Positions 7,212-8,607 of a stretch of 8,607 nucleotides of DNA are shown one piece after another. Below the pieces are notes generated by a model, which did no database searches, was not told the origin of the DNA, and worked only from the letters and a program-made list of their open reading frames with translations. The stretch is from contig CAZIYI010000016.1 in the NCBI GenBank assembly GCA_964543485.1, positions 1-8,607 on the forward strand, in the 5' to 3' direction. The stretch comes from UBA2259 sp964543485. Its GTDB lineage: Bacteria > Patescibacteriota > Dojkabacteria > SC72. Position numbers and translations under genes: made by a program. Within the stretch, counting starts at the first letter, position 1. Each line of letters begins with the position of its first letter.

Positions 7212-7288
7212 TGGTAGTGGGAGGTGGGATCGAACCACCGACCTTGGGTTTATGAATCCCATGCTCTAACCAACTGAGCTATCCCACC
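7212..7288 (-). tRNA. tRNA-Met, elongator (anticodon CAU)
   Basis: 77 nt including an encoded CCA (7214-7212). Acceptor GGTGGGA pairs with TCCCACT, with G1-U72 at the end and discriminator A73. The D arm is GCTC/GAGC, the anticodon loop TTCATAA with anticodon CAT at 7254-7252, and the T arm GGTGG/CCACC with loop TTCGATC. A paired G1-U72 and lack of the initiator C1xA72 feature argue for elongator Met; tRNA-Ile2 (lysidine-modified CAU) is the alternative. The anticodon stem TGGGA/ACCCA has an A31-A39 mismatch next to the loop. The gene sits between efp and ftsH on the same strand, so its 3' end must be freed from a longer transcript. Confidence 0.95.
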
Positions 7289-7299
7289 AAAAGCATAAG

Positions 7300-7308
7300 A
7301 TTATACCA
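7300..7308 (-). promoter_or_regulatory. extended -10 promoter of tRNA-Met
   Basis: The minus strand reads TGGTATAAT, a perfect TATAAT (7305-7300) with extended TG (7308-7307), 11 nt before the tRNA 5' end, so transcription should start near 7293. No good -35 is seen; extended -10 promoters often do without one. The box lies 9 nt after the efp stop codon and probably drives the tRNA and then ftsH onward. Confidence 0.7.
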
Positions 7309-7317
7309 GAATTTATA

Positions 7318-7878
7318 CTAATTTGCTTTGCTTGAATACCCTCCTGTTTCTGTATTTATTTTCAATTTATCACCCTTTTTGATGAATAATGGGACATGTA
7401 GTTGATACCCTGTTTCAACTGTAACTAACTTAGTAGCAGAGTTTGCAGTATTTCCCTTAACGGCCTCATCTGCATTAATTACCTCTAATACAACAGATGG
7501 GTTCTCTTTTACAGTTAATATTTTACCTTCAGACATTAGTATTAAAACTTTATCACCTTCCTTTAGAAAGTTAATATATTCACCTATGACATTTCTAGGT
7601 ATATTGATTGTCTCGTAGCTTTCCATATCCATGAAATATGTAAATGTTTCATCCTTGTAAAGATATTGGACCTCTTTTGTTTCGGGGTTAACATATTCTA
7701 CCTTAGTTCCCGATTTAATCGTTTTATTTAATATTTGTCCATTGTCTAGTGCTTTTAACTTCATTATCACTAAACCTCCCTGTCTTCCTTGGGTCTTTAA
7801 CATACGGTCTTGTAAGAAGAATACTCTTCCCTCTTCTTTAATATACATTCCTTTTACTGGTTGATCTGTTAATGGCAT
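7318..7878 (-). CDS. efp: translation elongation factor P with arginine at the modification site
   Basis: 186 residues, normal EF-P length. EF-P binds stalled ribosomes between P and E sites and speeds peptide-bond formation on proline stretches. The KOW-like domain I (about 1-65) begins with VKGMYI. Domains II/III follow, with the EF-P signature near VLEVINADEAVKGNT and the C-terminal VPLFIKKGDKLKINTETGGYSSK. The loop that reaches the P-site tRNA reads KTQGRQGG; R32 stands where E. coli has beta-lysylated K34 and aligns in place and spacing with rhamnosylated R32 of Pseudomonas EF-P. No modification enzyme is encoded nearby. The gene is divergent from hpt, ends in TAG just before the tRNA promoter, and has no Shine-Dalgarno (GTAATATG at the start). 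Confidence 0.95.
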   Translation of the reverse strand: MPLTDQPVKGMYIKEEGRVFFLQDRMLKTQGRQGGLVIMKLKALDNGQILNKTIKSGTKVEYVNPETKEVQYLYKDETFTYFMDMESYETINIPRNVIGEYINFLKEGDKVLILMSEGKILTVKENPSVVLEVINADEAVKGNTANSATKLVTVETGYQLHVPLFIKKGDKLKINTETGGYSSKAN

Positions 7879-7914
7879 ATTACTAAAACGTTAAGATATT
7901 AAAACAACGGAGCA

Positions 7915-7923
7915 ATTTTACCA
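7915..7923 (-). promoter_or_regulatory. extended -10 promoter of efp
   Basis: The minus strand reads TGGTAAAAT (TG at 7923-7922, TAAAAT at 7920-7915), the same layout as the tRNA-Met promoter. The start site would be near 7908, giving a leader of about 30 nt. No clear -35 is seen at the expected place. Confidence 0.55.
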
Positions 7924-7924
7924 T

Positions 7925-7936
7925 AAATATATATTT
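7925..7936. repeat. AT palindrome between the divergent efp and hpt promoters
   Basis: AAATATATATTT is a perfect 12-bp palindrome. It lies directly upstream of the efp extended -10 and would overlap the expected -35 area of hpt. It could be a shared operator or simply flexible AT-rich DNA. Shorter relatives, AAATATATTT, occur at 2225-2234 and 2581-2590. Confidence 0.35.
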
Positions 7937-7952
7937 CATTCTAGAAGGTGGG

Positions 7953-7958
7953 TATAAT
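7953..7958 (+). promoter_or_regulatory. -10 box of hpt
   Basis: A perfect TATAAT, followed by a likely start near 7965 and a leader of about 20 nt to the hpt ATG. The -35 area (7930-7935, TATATT) is poor. No Shine-Dalgarno lies in the leader; the GGGAG at 7959-7963 is over 20 nt from the ATG and so too far. Confidence 0.6.
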
Positions 7959-7984
7959 GGGAGATTAAGTTTAAATAAATAATC

Positions 7985-8548
7985 ATGGTTGAAAGAAAAG
8001 TAGAAAGAATAGAAGTGGAAGATCCAAATTTTGAGATACTATTTACCAGAGAAGATATACAAGAAAGAGTTGCACAATTATCTGACAAAGTAACTTTGGA
8101 CTATTTAGATGACAGAGAAACCCCCTTGTTACTACTTGGCGTGCTAAAGGGAGCCACACCATTTCTTGTTGATTTATCGAGAGGTATACAACACCCCAAT
8201 CTCCTGATTGATTATATGGGAGTAACAAGTTATGGATCTGGGGTTACTTCTTCTAGAGAACCACAAATTACACTCGATACAAGAATTCCTATCAATGACA
8301 AGAATGTGATAATCGTGGAAGATATTGTAGACACAGGATACTCTATAGATACATTGTTAAATATTCTAAAAGCAAGAAAACCCAAATCTCTAAAGGTATG
8401 CGCATTTCTTTCGAAACCAGATAAACGAGAAATTGACGTACCAATAGCTTACCTTGGCTTTACAATAGACGATCTGTGGGTACAAGGATACGGTCTTGAT
8501 ACAAACGAAAGAGGTCGAAACTGGCCATATATTGCATTTAAGAAGTAA
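7985..8548 (+). CDS. hpt: hypoxanthine (guanine) phosphoribosyltransferase
   Basis: 187 residues, cytoplasmic purine salvage enzyme converting hypoxanthine or guanine plus PRPP to IMP or GMP. It has the type I phosphoribosyltransferase PRPP motif VIIVEDIVDTGYS (108-120; E112, D113, D116), the pyrophosphate-binding LKG (54-56) and the flexible catalytic loop with TSYGSG (81-86). The base-binding region has K144, then LGFTIDDLWVQGYGLD, typical of bacterial Hpt, near the C terminus. The length is close to E. coli Hpt (178). In-frame TAA at 7976 upstream makes the ATG at 7985 the only good start. Divergent from efp. Its stop is 7 nt from the 3' end of a convergent tRNA, with no terminator between. 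Confidence 0.95.
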   Translation: MVERKVERIEVEDPNFEILFTREDIQERVAQLSDKVTLDYLDDRETPLLLLGVLKGATPFLVDLSRGIQHPNLLIDYMGVTSYGSGVTSSREPQITLDTRIPINDKNVIIVEDIVDTGYSIDTLLNILKARKPKSLKVCAFLSKPDKREIDVPIAYLGFTIDDLWVQGYGLDTNERGRNWPYIAFKK

Positions 8549-8555
8549 GGAGAAA

Positions 8556-8607
8556 TGGTTGCGGGGGTTGGATTCGAACCAACGACCTTCAGGTTATGAG
8601 CCTGACG
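8556..8607 (-). tRNA. initiator tRNA-fMet (CAU), 3' part only (cut by the window end)
   Basis: From position 25 to the encoded CCA the minus strand closely follows E. coli tRNA-fMet: anticodon loop CTCATAA, AAGGTCGTTGG, loop TTCGAAT, acceptor end CCCCGCA then A73 and CCA. A72 is the initiator base that mispairs with C1, though position 1 is outside the window. The anticodon stem is TCAGG/CCTGA, so the three G-C pairs typical of initiators are AGG/CCU instead of GGG/CCC. The change is compensated (A29-U41). The 5' third of the gene lies beyond position 8607. Confidence 0.93.

Noticed and set aside
8043..8228. 61-codon minus-strand frame inside hpt
   Set aside because: It is antisense to conserved Hpt motifs and shows no domain of its own.
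368..8548. Genetic code reassignment (UGA as sense), suggested by six genes ending only in TAA or TAG
   Set aside because: No in-frame TGA occurs in any of the full-length genes, which reassigned lineages would show at glycine positions; six stops are too few and AT bias favours TAA.
8547..8595. AAGGAG followed closely by ATG at 8555, looking like a Shine-Dalgarno plus start
   Set aside because: The frame stops after 14 codons and lies on the antisense strand of tRNA-fMet; the GGAG is chance around the hpt stop.

Overview
This is an AT-rich bacterial chromosome segment with closely packed genes. Six protein genes, an elongator tRNA-Met, the 5' end of a 16S rRNA and the 3' part of an initiator tRNA fill almost all of it. 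The 16S start, the archaeal-type ATP-dependent DNA ligase, the short intergenic spaces and the absence of Shine-Dalgarno sequences suggest a member of the Candidate Phyla Radiation (Patescibacteria). A WWE3, Dojkabacteria or Microgenomates-like lineage would fit, but that placement is an impression from the sequence and was not tested. The genes read through with the standard code, so the UGA=Gly lineages (Gracilibacteria, Absconditabacteria) are unlikely.

Layout by region. Positions 1-51 hold the first bases of a 16S rRNA on the minus strand, preceded by a leader of about 270 nt (52-323). The leader carries hairpins, a boxA-like antitermination element and, at 330-358, a promoter. Then comes a minus-strand train. 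Read in transcription order it is: efp (elongation factor P), tRNA-Met(CAU), ftsH (membrane AAA protease), polA (DNA polymerase I), a small membrane-anchored DeoR-like winged-helix protein, and an ATP-dependent DNA ligase, followed by the rRNA promoter. From ftsH to the ligase the gaps are 35, 27 and 1 nt, so these four are probably one operon. No convincing intrinsic terminator is visible anywhere in it. hpt (hypoxanthine phosphoribosyltransferase) lies on the plus strand, divergent from efp across a 106-bp promoter region. It runs convergently into an initiator tRNA-fMet that is cut by the window end.

How the genes fit together. efp, both CAU tRNAs and the rRNA serve translation. FtsH serves membrane protein quality control. 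Pol I and the ligase are a natural pair for Okazaki-fragment maturation and gap repair. Hpt salvages purines. I found no mobile element, CRISPR array or phage gene, and no obvious new multi-gene system. The points most worth a second look are: starts without Shine-Dalgarno sequences but with a recurring TAAATA-like motif 6-7 nt upstream; a clamp-binding-like motif in the Pol I linker, together with a degenerate proofreading domain; an arginine at the EF-P modification site; a leucine in place of the FtsH pore aromatic; the membrane-anchored DNA-binding protein between polA and lig; and an initiator tRNA with an altered '3 GC' signature.
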